This document shows, one piece after another, positions 1 to 8,144 of a DNA stretch of 64,000 nucleotides. Position 1 is the first letter of the stretch; every line of letters starts with the position of its first letter. The notes below the pieces were generated by a model. It was not told the DNA's origin. It searched no databases and saw only the letters and a list, made by a program, of their open reading frames with translations. A program made the position numbers and the translations under genes. This DNA comes from Chitinibacter sp. SCUT-21 (lineage in GTDB: Bacteria; Pseudomonadota; Gammaproteobacteria; Burkholderiales; Chitinibacteraceae). The stretch is taken from positions 806,001-870,000 of the forward strand of contig CP102611.1 in NCBI GenBank assembly GCA_041874755.1. Reading direction: 5' to 3'.

Positions 1-2
1 GC

Positions 3-1193
3 CAACCTATCTTAAACCGCCAACAACAGATTATTGGCTATGAGTTGTTATTTCGCTTAAACAAAGAGGCGGTTACGGCGGATTTTTCTAGTGATATGCA
101 AGCTGGTACGAACGTGCTGGTTAATACCATTTCGAATATGGGCACAGACTGGCTAGTAGGCGACAAAATTGCATTCATTAATGTTGCAGAATCAATGCTT
201 GAGAGTAATTTTCTAGAGCTTTTACAGCCTCAACGAGTGGTTCTAGAAATAGTTGAAACCACACAAACTTCGCCAGAATTACTCACAAGATTGGCTGACT
301 TGCGAAGCCAAGGCTTTGGTGTTGCACTGGATGATTTCATTCTAACGCCACAGACCGCACCAATGATCGAGTACGCCAACTATGTGAAGCTCGACATTCA
401 ACAGCTGGGAATGGCCCAGATTCCTGCTATTTCTAAGGAACTGCGTAAATTCCCGCTGTTACAGGTAGCAGAAAAGGTTGAGACGAAAGAAGAATTTAAA
501 GCATGCCTTGATATTGGGATGGATTGTTTCCAAGGCTATTATTTTGCGCATCCAGTCACCTTATCTGCAAAAGTGATTAACCCTGGATATGCCAATATTC
601 TTAACCTACTGAATATGCTGCGGAATAATGCAGAAATTCGTGACATTGAAAACGCACTAAAGCGCGATGTAGCACTTTCGTTTAAATTGCTAAGGTATAT
701 CAACTCCGCGGGGTTTGGTTTATCGTGTGAAATTCAATCTTTCCGACATGCCGTCACTATCTTAGGCTATCAAAAGCTATATCGTTGGCTTACTTTATTA
801 CTTGTGACCGCAGGTGCCGAAACCGGCTCTCCACCAGCCCTGTTAAAAACAGCGGTAACTCGAGGACGATTAGTTGAACTTTTAGGAGCTCATTTACTTG
901 ATGGGCAGGATAAAGATAATTTATTCATCGTTGGCATGTTCTCGCTACTTGATGTTTTGCTTGACATGCAAATGGATATGGTTCTTGAAACACTAATTTT
1001 GCCAGAAACCGTAACAGATGCCCTACTCACAAGAACAGGCATATATGGGCCTTTCTTAGAGCTGGCAGAGGCATGCGAGGATCCTGAAATGTCTGAAGTT
1101 CCACGCCTATGCGAGCAACTGCAGATTACGCCAGAGATGCTCAATCGCTCTCATGTTCAGGCTCTAAACTGGGTAGAAGAACTTGGTGTCTAA
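3..1193 (+). CDS. EAL-HDOD signalling protein, 5' end outside window
   Basis: The frame is open at the window edge. Upstream of the first in-frame TTG (45) it still encodes QPILNRQQQIIGYELLFR, the usual opening of YuxH-type EAL-HDOD proteins, so the true start lies outside. The first 200 or so visible residues are a degenerate EAL domain: ELLFR replaces the EAL signature and DDF is followed by ILTPQ instead of GTGYSS, although VKLDI, AEKVET and QGYYF remain. The second half is an HDOD domain (LLRYINSAGFG, ILGYQKLYRWL). Such proteins are usually regulatory partners in c-di-GMP or stress signalling; loss of catalysis is inferred from the altered motifs. A terminator follows directly. Confidence 0.9.
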   Translation, partial: QPILNRQQQIIGYELLFRLNKEAVTADFSSDMQAGTNVLVNTISNMGTDWLVGDKIAFINVAESMLESNFLELLQPQRVVLEIVETTQTSPELLTRLADLRSQGFGVALDDFILTPQTAPMIEYANYVKLDIQQLGMAQIPAISKELRKFPLLQVAEKVETKEEFKACLDIGMDCFQGYYFAHPVTLSAKVINPGYANILNLLNMLRNNAEIRDIENALKRDVALSFKLLRYINSAGFGLSCEIQSFRHAVTILGYQKLYRWLTLLLVTAGAETGSPPALLKTAVTRGRLVELLGAHLLDGQDKDNLFIVGMFSLLDVLLDMQMDMVLETLILPETVTDALLTRTGIYGPFLELAEACEDPEMSEVPRLCEQLQITPEMLNRSHVQALNWVEELGV

Positions 1194-1206
1194 GAATGGG
1201 TTTCTA

Positions 1207-1240
1207 ACAAAAAACCACGTTCAACGTGGTTTTTTGTTTT
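1207..1240 (+). terminator. Rho-independent terminator after EAL-HDOD gene
   Basis: A near-perfect inverted repeat with stem core CCACG/CGTGG, flanked by an A-run and followed by TTTTTTGTTTT, lies 14 bases after the stop codon of the EAL-HDOD gene. Confidence 0.85.
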
Positions 1241-1257
1241 AATCCTAGGGGAAAAAA

Positions 1258-1581
1258 ATGGCTTATGTTGAACGCGACCAAACGGGTCAAATCGTTGCAA
1301 TTTACCGTCACGCAAATGAACAAGCCCAAGAAGAACTATCTCCCAATCATCCTGACCTCATCAAGTTTGTCCAAAATTCCAATCAAGATTTTAATCATTC
1401 TGATACTGCCTTGATACGGGTGATTGAGGATATTGTTGATGTACTGATTGATAAAAATTTATTGCGACTAACGGATTTGCCTGTTGCCGCACAAGAAAAA
1501 CTACTTTCTCGCAAAAGTCTTCGTCAGCGCTTAAGTAATAGCCTTGACCTACTGATCGACAGCGACCAAGGCTTGCTGTAA
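1258..1581 (+). CDS. Conserved small protein, function unknown
   Basis: A 107-residue soluble, acidic protein beginning MAYVERDQTGQIVAIY, with an AGGGG ribosome-binding site just before the ATG. The N terminus (YV.RD..G.IVA), a central HPDLIKF segment and a C-terminal stretch around VIEDIVDVLIDKN...LTDLP match a small betaproteobacterial/pseudomonad family. From memory, that family is often labelled tryptophan synthase beta-like in databases; nothing in it resembles the PLP enzyme, so that label should not be used. There is no signal peptide or membrane segment. It stands alone between a terminator and a convergent lipoprotein gene. Function unknown. Confidence 0.8.
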   Translation: MAYVERDQTGQIVAIYRHANEQAQEELSPNHPDLIKFVQNSNQDFNHSDTALIRVIEDIVDVLIDKNLLRLTDLPVAAQEKLLSRKSLRQRLSNSLDLLIDSDQGLL

Positions 1582-1586
1582 TTAAA

Positions 1587-1940
1587 TTAATTCTGACTAC
1601 TGTTGCGAACCATAAAGTTATAGCGATCTTTAACTAGTGGTTCCGCAATGTGGGCTTCGGTCAGTGTAATACCCAATTTATTCGCGCGTTCCACCATATC
1701 TTTACGGCACTTTGCTTGAACTTCATCAGGGGCCAGATGCTCGCCGAACATAAGTTTTCCGCAATCTGCAAGAATCTCAGTAAACTGCTGCGGGTTTGCA
1801 TTCAGTAGCCCATTTTGATAACGCGGGTCACTAGACTGAGCATCTGCTGTTTGCGTCGTAGCCTGATTTTCAGCTTTGTCGCCACATGCTCCTAAGCTCA
1901 GCACCAGCGCTCCAACAACTACTGCTTGTAAAAATTTCAT
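1587..1940 (-). CDS. Small lipoprotein, function unknown
   Basis: About 117 residues starting MKFLQAVVVGALVLSLGAC: a short charged N-region, a hydrophobic core and a lipobox (LGAC, then GDK) that predicts signal peptidase II processing and lipidation. An upstream in-frame ATG (1952) is less likely because AGGATGAG sits at a good distance from the ATG at 1940. The mature part has two more cysteines (ILADCGKLMF and VQAKCRKDM) that could form a disulfide. It follows the YpfJ-type peptidase gene by 42 bases on the same strand and may be cotranscribed with it. Function unknown. Confidence 0.75.
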   Translation of the reverse strand: MKFLQAVVVGALVLSLGACGDKAENQATTQTADAQSSDPRYQNGLLNANPQQFTEILADCGKLMFGEHLAPDEVQAKCRKDMVERANKLGITLTEAHIAEPLVKDRYNFMVRNSSQN

Positions 1941-1982
1941 TTTTCGTCTCATCCTAATACTTATCTTAGCTAAACTAGCATT

Positions 1983-2843
1983 TTATAAATTGATCTTTGA
2001 ATCAAACGTATTGCAATCTTGGATATTACCTGTTTGCATGCCACGTTTAAACCATGTCATTCGTTGTTGTGAACTACCGTGGGTAAAGGCATCAGGCACA
2101 ATCGCTTGACCAGCATTTTTTTGCAAAGTGTCATCACCAATTGCATTTGCAGCTTTAAGCGCCTCCTCCATATCTGTAGGATCAAGCAAGCCACGCTGCG
2201 CCGCGGAGGCTCCCCATATGCCAGCCAAACAATCCGCCTGTAATTCAAGCCTGACTGATAAGGAATTGGCTTCATTTTTACTTAATCTTTGCTGCTGTTG
2301 ATGTACCTTACTTGAAATACCAAGCAAGTTTTGTACGTGGTGCCCCACTTCATGCGCGATCACATAAGCTTGAGCAAAATCACCAGGAGCACGATAGCGG
2401 CGATTCAACTCATCAAAAAAAGTTAGATCTATATAAACTTTTTGATCCGCAGGGCAGTAAAACGGCCCCATGGCCGCACTCGCTTGCCCACAAGCTGACT
2501 GCACAACTCCTCGAAACGAAACTAACTTGGGCATCTGGTATTGCCGCCCTTGTGTACTAAATATTTGCTGCCAAGTATCTTCAGTATCACCGAGGGTATG
2601 TTTTACAAACCGCAGTGCATCTGGATCGGTAGGTTGAGTCTGCCGTGCAGAATTAGCTGAAATCGCAGCATTTTGCCCCCCTGAAATTAGCCCTATTAAC
2701 TCAAGCGGACTTTTTCCTAACAACAAGCCAACAATAATAATAACGGCGACACCACCCAAACTGAAGCGCCTACGTGCAAACACTGCTCTTGAGCGAGTCT
2801 GCTCTTCAACATTGTCGCTTTGGCGCATTTCTTCCCAGCGCAT
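1983..2843 (-). CDS. ypfJ: Neutral zinc metallopeptidase, YpfJ family
   Basis: A 286-residue protein. A charged, cytoplasmic N terminus precedes one hydrophobic anchor (VAVIIIVGLLLG, near residues 32-45) and a C-terminal peptidase domain expected on the outer face of the membrane. The domain carries the zinc motif HEVGHHVQ (HExxH) and a downstream QADCLAGIWG segment typical of the family, plus the paired cysteines in SACGQA and PFYCPAD. GGGGAGGG lies 4 bases before the ATG at 2843. The gene is divergent from comEC with about 66 bases between the chosen starts. The substrate of this family is unknown. Confidence 0.9.
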   Translation of the reverse strand: MRWEEMRQSDNVEEQTRSRAVFARRRFSLGGVAVIIIVGLLLGKSPLELIGLISGGQNAAISANSARQTQPTDPDALRFVKHTLGDTEDTWQQIFSTQGRQYQMPKLVSFRGVVQSACGQASAAMGPFYCPADQKVYIDLTFFDELNRRYRAPGDFAQAYVIAHEVGHHVQNLLGISSKVHQQQQRLSKNEANSLSVRLELQADCLAGIWGASAAQRGLLDPTDMEEALKAANAIGDDTLQKNAGQAIVPDAFTHGSSQQRMTWFKRGMQTGNIQDCNTFDSKINL

Positions 2844-2909
2844 AGACCCTCCCCTTTCATTTTTGCAGACAATACTTGTGTTACAAGTTGGCTTGAACTA
2901 GCAATAAAC

Positions 2910-5249
2910 ATGAATTTAAAGCACCCGCCCCAATATCGCCCAACTACACTTTCTTACTGCAGCTGTTTGATTTCAGCAAAAGTAGGAGTAATACTAGCGC
3001 AATTGCAAGCGCAATTACTTTCTTGGCATGCTATTGCTCTTGCTGCAGTTGCAATACTGCTACTTAACTGCATTAAGCTCCCATTGGCTAGAACAATTGT
3101 ATTACTAGCTAGTTGTGCCTTGGCTGGATTTAGCTGGACACAAACTCAAGCCGCGTACCGATTAGAGCAAAGACTACCGATTGAGTTAGCTGGAAAAAAA
3201 CATCTTATTTCAGGTCAAATCGTTAGCTTGGCTCAAACAAATAAATATGGGCAAAACTTTTTGCTCACTCCCAATCGGCCTATTTCTGAATTGGCCTGGA
3301 AACCAGCACTCATTCAAATAACCGTCAATCAAAAAGGCACAATATTCGATGTGGGTGAATATTGGCAGTTTAGCTGTAAGTTAAAACCTATTCATGGCCA
3401 AATCAATCCCAGTAGTTTCGATTTAGAGAGTTGGTTTATACAGCGCAATATTTCGGCGCAGTGCGCAGCAAAACAAGCTGTGTATCTTTCCGATGTACAA
3501 AAGCCCTCTTTTCCTCAGCCCATAATCACATTAGAAAAGTTGCGTCAGCATTTATTAGGCAAAGTCAATCACACCTTATTAGATCACCCTGCACTCGGGC
3601 TCATTAAAGCACTCGCACTGGGTGACCAAAGTCAAATTAACGCTCATCAATGGTGGGTATTTTCCCAAACAGGGACAACCCATTTAATGTCAATTTCAGG
3701 GTTGCACATCACCATGCTCGCGGGGCTCATTGCGACTGCAATTTTCATAGTTTGGCGGAGGTCCTCCACCCTTACTAGCTGGATTTCGGCCCCAAAAGCA
3801 GCAGCCTTAGGCGGGGTATCTTCTGCAACCTTATACTTTTTAATATCTGGTATGGCAATACCCAGCCAGCGTACTTTGATCATGCTTTATCTATTTACCG
3901 CCTCACTTTGTTGGCAACTTCACATTCCGCTGGCTGTGGTTTGGCTTAGCGCATTGGCAATTATTGTCTGCTTCGATCCATTTTCCGTACTCTCGATCGG
4001 CTTTTGGTTATCATTTTTGAGTGTGGGGGTATTAATATGGGCTTGCGCAAACAGGATACATCGAGATGAGAAATGGCGTGAATCCCTACGCAGCCAATGG
4101 GCCGCCAACCTAGCAATGCTCCCAATACTACTTGTGATTTTCGGCCAATTCCCATTTATATCGCCATTAAGCAATGCAATAGCCATTCCAATAATTAGCC
4201 TGCTTGTGACACCCTTAGCCCTAGTTGGCTTAGTTGATCCAAGTGGTCTCTGCTTAAAAGTCGCGGCAGAGTTAATGCTGTGGTGTGAACAATACTTAGA
4301 ATGGTTATTACGATTACCCAATTTAACTTGGCAGCATTCCCCTCCTTCCCTTGCAATGCTCCCCGTGGCTTTAATCGGCATTTTGTTGCTGCTATTGCCA
4401 AAAGGCTTTCCGACTCGTTATTTGAGCATTGCGATGCTCTTACCATTATTAAGCTATACCCCAAACAAAATTCCCGAAGGGAATTTTAGGGCGGTTATTC
4501 TAGATGTGGGCCAAGGTTTGGCAGTGTTAGTGCAAACACGTGAGCATGGGATGCTGTTTGACACGGGAACAGAAGGTAATCTAGAACGAGCCATTCTGCC
4601 CGTTCTGCGGCATTATCATGCACTAAAGTTAGATCGGGTGATTTGGTCGCACAATGATCTTGATCATATTGGCGGGGCCGCCTTGTTGGCTCAACGCTGG
4701 CCTATTCAGCACATACAGCATTCACTGCCCAAACTGCCATCGCCTCTCAAGCCACACCAAACACAAAGTAAATGTATTGCCGGACAAGCTTGGCAGTGGA
4801 ATCAAGTTTCATTTCAGATTCTATGGCCGCCAGACAAATTCCAAGGAAAAAATGATAATGCCCAAAGTTGTGTACTGCGCGTTAGCACTCATTCGCACAG
4901 CATTTTAATTACGGCCGATATTGGCAAAAATGAAGAACTACAAATGCTCCAGCGTGGTTTACTCCAACCCAGCGACATACTTGTCGTACCACACCACGGC
5001 AGCAAAAGCTCATCATCAATCCCATTTGTCACGCACGTTCAGGCGAAATATGCCATCTTTTCTGCTGGATTTATGAATCGTTTTGGCCACCCCAAAAGTG
5101 ATGTTGTAGAACGCTATCAGGCTGCGCAAGCTAGTTCGCTAATCACCCACCAACTAGGTGCAATTCAATTTGATGTAGGTAACCAAATAGTTTTGCAGTC
5201 AGAGCGTCAAATTCATCCGCACTATTGGTACACTACCCTCCATAAATAA
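2910..5249 (+). CDS. comEC: DNA internalization protein ComEC/Rec2
   Basis: About 779 residues from the ATG at 2910; the longer frame back to 2820 would overlap ypfJ and lacks a ribosome-binding site. It has an N-terminal membrane region with a DUF4131-like periplasmic segment, then the polytopic competence domain (ALGDQSQI, TGTTHLMSISGLHITMLAG, IPSQRT). The C-terminal third is a metallo-beta-lactamase-fold domain with GQG, FDTG, SHNDLDHIGG and PHHGS. ComEC forms the inner-membrane channel for single-stranded DNA in natural transformation, and the hydrolase-like domain is thought to degrade the non-transforming strand. Domain order and length fit a complete protein. The next gene begins after a few bases, so both are probably in one operon. 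Confidence 0.95.
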   Translation: MNLKHPPQYRPTTLSYCSCLISAKVGVILAQLQAQLLSWHAIALAAVAILLLNCIKLPLARTIVLLASCALAGFSWTQTQAAYRLEQRLPIELAGKKHLISGQIVSLAQTNKYGQNFLLTPNRPISELAWKPALIQITVNQKGTIFDVGEYWQFSCKLKPIHGQINPSSFDLESWFIQRNISAQCAAKQAVYLSDVQKPSFPQPIITLEKLRQHLLGKVNHTLLDHPALGLIKALALGDQSQINAHQWWVFSQTGTTHLMSISGLHITMLAGLIATAIFIVWRRSSTLTSWISAPKAAALGGVSSATLYFLISGMAIPSQRTLIMLYLFTASLCWQLHIPLAVVWLSALAIIVCFDPFSVLSIGFWLSFLSVGVLIWACANRIHRDEKWRESLRSQWAANLAMLPILLVIFGQFPFISPLSNAIAIPIISLLVTPLALVGLVDPSGLCLKVAAELMLWCEQYLEWLLRLPNLTWQHSPPSLAMLPVALIGILLLLLPKGFPTRYLSIAMLLPLLSYTPNKIPEGNFRAVILDVGQGLAVLVQTREHGMLFDTGTEGNLERAILPVLRHYHALKLDRVIWSHNDLDHIGGAALLAQRWPIQHIQHSLPKLPSPLKPHQTQSKCIAGQAWQWNQVSFQILWPPDKFQGKNDNAQSCVLRVSTHSHSILITADIGKNEELQMLQRGLLQPSDILVVPHHGSKSSSSIPFVTHVQAKYAIFSAGFMNRFGHPKSDVVERYQAAQASSLITHQLGAIQFDVGNQIVLQSERQIHPHYWYTTLHK

Positions 5250-5258
5250 GGAGGAATG

Positions 5259-6056
5259 ATGTCAGCAACGTTGTCAGCAATCTATCGTTACCCGCTCAAA
5301 TCTGGTGCTGCACAAGCGCTCAGCCAAATTACCGTTGAGCCTAAGGGTCTTGCTTATGACCGCGATTGGATGGTGGCAACGCCAGAAGGTGAATACATCA
5401 CGGCACGTACTCATCCCCGCTTACTCCAAATTGCCACAATTGCTAGTAACGATGGCCTCGAACTCTGCGCCCCTGGTATGCCCAATATTTTTGCCCCATT
5501 AGGTGCCTTTCAATTCAACCAAGAGGCACTGGTGTGGGACGATCATTTTTTGGCGCGCAGTGGCGCTTCACAAGTGAATGCTTGGTTAAGTGCATACCTT
5601 GAACAACAAGTCATTTTGCTCTGGATAGGGCCGCAGTCCAATCGCAGCGTTAAGCGCCGCCCAGCCGTGACGACTAGCTTTACCGACGGCTATCCACTAT
5701 TGATTATCAGCGAAGGCTCATTGCACGAATTAAACCGCAGGGCAGGTCAAGAATTTGAAATGCTGCGCTTTCGCCCAAATCTCGTAATTGCCAACACCCC
5801 GGCATTTGCCGAGGATCACTGGCAGCAAATTCAAATTGGCGAAGTACGAATTGATCTAGTCAAACCGTGCGAGCGGTGCATCATTACCACGCTTCATCCT
5901 CATACCGCTGAAAAGCTACCTAAGGCTGAGCCATTAAAAACGCTAGCCAACTTTCGCCGCGCCGGTGACGGGGTGATCTTCGGGCAAAACGCCATCGCCC
6001 TCGATCACGGCCAAATCGCCATTGGTATGCCTGTCACCATTTTAAAATCAGTCTAA
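5259..6056 (+). CDS. MOSC domain protein, YcbX-like
   Basis: About 265 residues: an N-terminal beta-barrel domain (SATLSAIYRYPLKSG) followed by a MOSC domain with FRPNLVI, a conserved cysteine in VKPCERCIITT, and a G.GVIFGQN ending. MOSC proteins bind molybdenum cofactor or sulfur carried on a cysteine; YcbX relatives act in reductive detoxification of N-hydroxylated compounds. AAGGAGG overlaps the comEC stop codon. It is one base from an ATG at 5256 but correctly spaced for the ATG at 5259, which is therefore preferred. No ferredoxin domain is fused here, unlike E. coli YcbX. Confidence 0.85.
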   Translation: MSATLSAIYRYPLKSGAAQALSQITVEPKGLAYDRDWMVATPEGEYITARTHPRLLQIATIASNDGLELCAPGMPNIFAPLGAFQFNQEALVWDDHFLARSGASQVNAWLSAYLEQQVILLWIGPQSNRSVKRRPAVTTSFTDGYPLLIISEGSLHELNRRAGQEFEMLRFRPNLVIANTPAFAEDHWQQIQIGEVRIDLVKPCERCIITTLHPHTAEKLPKAEPLKTLANFRRAGDGVIFGQNAIALDHGQIAIGMPVTILKSV

Positions 6057-6065
6057 GCAAGGTCT

Positions 6066-6821
6066 ATGGACATAGCTGTAGTCATCAAAGAAAGCTTCCG
6101 TACCCTATTATTGCCACCAGGTAGCCTTTTATTCATTATCACCGTCTGCTGGCTTGCGCGCGAACGTTTGGGGCGTTGGGCAAAGTATGGAATGGGCTTG
6201 GCCATAATCCTTTTTTGGCTACTTTCTTTACCCATCGTTGCCGCACAGCTAATGGGCTTGGTCGAAACACCCGCGCTAAAAGATCCGGCCCAATTAGCGC
6301 AAAGTCAAGCGATCGTGATTTTAGGCGGGGGGAAACGATTTGCTGCTTACGATGTGCTTGAGCAGGAAACCGTAAATAACGTCACCTTAGCCCGTGTCCG
6401 CTATGGCGCTCGGCTTGCACGAGCCGCACACTTACCTATCCTCGTTTCGGGCGGCGCACCATTAGGTGGCGCTAGCGAAGCACATTATATGAAGCAAGTC
6501 TTAGAACGCGACATGGGAATATCAGTCACATGGCTTGAAGGTGGCTCGGTAGATACGGCAGATAATGCCCGGATGAGCAAAGCGCTACTCGGCTCTAAAA
6601 TTCATACTATCGCCCTAGTCACATCGGCCGATCATATGGCCAGAGCAAAACGTAGCTTTGAAAAACAAGGTCTGACTGTTATTGCAGCACCGACTGACTT
6701 CATCAATCGCGAGCCGATTTCACCCACCCAATTCCTACCACGGGCCAGCGCACTACTCACAAGCAGCACAGCTTTACGAGAAGGCTTAGGGCAATTATGG
6801 TATATGCTGCGCAATCAATAG
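6066..6821 (+). CDS. YdcF/ElyC family protein (DUF218)
   Basis: A 251-residue protein. Two hydrophobic segments near the N terminus (LLFIITVCWLA and MGLAIILFWLLSLPIV) are followed by the DUF218 domain with AIVILGGGKR, LVSGGAP, SEAHYMKQVL, DTADNARM and LVTSADHMARAKRSF. The architecture matches ElyC/YdcF proteins, which act in envelope biogenesis or bind nucleotide-like ligands, with the domain probably on the periplasmic side. It starts 9 bases after the MOSC gene, so it is likely the third gene of the comEC transcript. The exact substrate cannot be read from sequence. Confidence 0.85.
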   Translation: MDIAVVIKESFRTLLLPPGSLLFIITVCWLARERLGRWAKYGMGLAIILFWLLSLPIVAAQLMGLVETPALKDPAQLAQSQAIVILGGGKRFAAYDVLEQETVNNVTLARVRYGARLARAAHLPILVSGGAPLGGASEAHYMKQVLERDMGISVTWLEGGSVDTADNARMSKALLGSKIHTIALVTSADHMARAKRSFEKQGLTVIAAPTDFINREPISPTQFLPRASALLTSSTALREGLGQLWYMLRNQ

Positions 6822-6871
6822 GGTATAAGGGCGAGAGCAAATCCTATATTCGATTTGAAGCAAATACCCAC

Positions 6872-7267
6872 TCAACAAGGGAAATGGGGATTCCACGTTA
6901 CTTCCCACAAGTGGCCATCTGGATCAGTAAAAAAGCCCGCATAAGCACCCCAACTTGTTGTAGCCGCTGATTTGGTGATCCGCGCCCCCCCTGCTTGGGC
7001 GCGGGATAATAAATCATCAACATCGCTAACTTGTGGAACATTCAAGGACAAAGCAAAACCCGCAGAGCCTAGGCTTGGAACATCTAAGCCAGCCAGTTGC
7101 CCTAATTGTTCACGTGGATACAGCGCCAAAGTCAGCGCGCCAAATGTAAAAAAAACCACGGTATCACTTATTTTCCGTGGTTTAAATTGCAAGATATCCC
7201 GATAAAACACCGTTGCGCGTGGCAAATCATCCACGGCCAAGGTAATAAAGCTCAGCTGTGGTTGCAT
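6872..7267 (-). CDS. VOC family protein (glyoxalase/bleomycin-resistance fold)
   Basis: A 131-residue single-module VOC protein: LSFITLAVDDLPRATVFYRDIL at the N terminus and FFTDPDGHLWEVTWNPHF at the C terminus are the classic paired beta-alpha-beta-beta-beta signatures. Candidate metal ligands are in DPDGHLWEV. The family covers lyases, dioxygenases and antibiotic-binding proteins, and the substrate cannot be assigned. Its ATG overlaps the TAA stop of the upstream CheR-type gene (shared base 7267), indicating translational coupling. It converges with the YdcF-family gene. Confidence 0.85.
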   Translation of the reverse strand: MQPQLSFITLAVDDLPRATVFYRDILQFKPRKISDTVVFFTFGALTLALYPREQLGQLAGLDVPSLGSAGFALSLNVPQVSDVDDLLSRAQAGGARITKSAATTSWGAYAGFFTDPDGHLWEVTWNPHFPC

Positions 7268-8094
7268 TAGCGTGGCGCTGTTTTGGCTAATTCATACACC
7301 GTTTTACCCTGCAGTTTAAAAAACTCAGCGGCATGATAAAGATTTTCTGAGTGCCCCACATAGAGCAGACCTTCCGGCTTCATCAACGGCGCAAAACGTT
7401 GCAGGATTTTGTATTGCGTTTCTTTATCAAAGTAAATCATTACATTACGGCAGAAAATTGCATCAAATGGACCACGAATTGTCCAAGTTGGATCGATTAA
7501 ATTAAGCCGACGAAATGTAATCATATCGCGCAATTCTTGCTTCAGTTGATAGCGGCCATCAGCTTGTAGATTAAAAAATTTACTCACGCGCTGCGGCGAA
7601 AGCTTTTTGACCTCGTCGGCCGGATATATACCCGTGCGCCCTTTTTCCAGCACATTGGTATCTAAATCCGTTGCGACAATTTTAACTGGGGGGCGTAAAG
7701 TATCGAAGGCTTCGCACGCGGTAATCGCAAGTGAATACGGCTCCTCGCCAGTACTGGATGCCGAGCACCAAATATTAAAGCCAGTGGCACTGCGATGGTC
7801 TTTCAGGTAACGCGCCAAAATATCAAAATGGTGTGCCTCGCGAAAAAACGAGGTGAGATTGGTCGTCATCGAATTGCTAAACAACTCAAACTCTTTCGGA
7901 TCACCGCGCTCAAGCACCTGTAAATACTGCTGAAAGGTGCTCAAATTGAGCGCGCGTAGCCGCTTGGCCAAGCGACCATAGACCATATCGTGCTTGGAAT
8001 CCGATAAGGCAATCCCTGCGTAGTTGTAAATCATTTTGCGGATTTTTTCGAAATCCGCCTGCGTAAATTCAAACTCACGATTCAGTGGCAGCAT
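7267..8094 (-). CDS. cheR: CheR-type protein-glutamate methyltransferase
   Basis: A 275-residue CheR protein: an N-terminal helical domain (FEKIRKMIYNYAGI, YGRLAKRLRAL) and a C-terminal SAM-binding domain with CSASSTGEEPYSLA (motif I), IVATDLDTNVLEKGRTGIY, FDAIFCRNVMIYFD and LLYVGHSE. CheR uses S-adenosylmethionine to methylate glutamates of chemoreceptors. The NSMTTNLTSFFRE segment is the usual family signature. No other chemotaxis gene is in this window; the only partner is the overlapping VOC gene, so its receptor may be encoded elsewhere. Confidence 0.92.
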   Translation of the reverse strand: MLPLNREFEFTQADFEKIRKMIYNYAGIALSDSKHDMVYGRLAKRLRALNLSTFQQYLQVLERGDPKEFELFSNSMTTNLTSFFREAHHFDILARYLKDHRSATGFNIWCSASSTGEEPYSLAITACEAFDTLRPPVKIVATDLDTNVLEKGRTGIYPADEVKKLSPQRVSKFFNLQADGRYQLKQELRDMITFRRLNLIDPTWTIRGPFDAIFCRNVMIYFDKETQYKILQRFAPLMKPEGLLYVGHSENLYHAAEFFKLQGKTVYELAKTAPR

Positions 8095-8144
8095 CAGGCT
8101 TTCAGTCCTATCTACGATACTTGTTCAGAATAGCTCAATCTGGC

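Noticed and set aside
45..47. TTG at 45 as the start of the EAL-HDOD gene
   Set aside because: Conserved residues of the EAL domain are encoded in the same frame upstream to the window edge, so the gene is truncated by the window and does not start there.
1258..1581. Tryptophan synthase beta-like label for the small protein
   Set aside because: The protein is 107 residues long with no PLP-enzyme motif; the label appears to be a propagated database name.
2820..2909. Upstream extension of comEC to 2820
   Set aside because: It overlaps the start of the divergent ypfJ gene, lacks a ribosome-binding site, and encodes residues unlike ComEC N termini.
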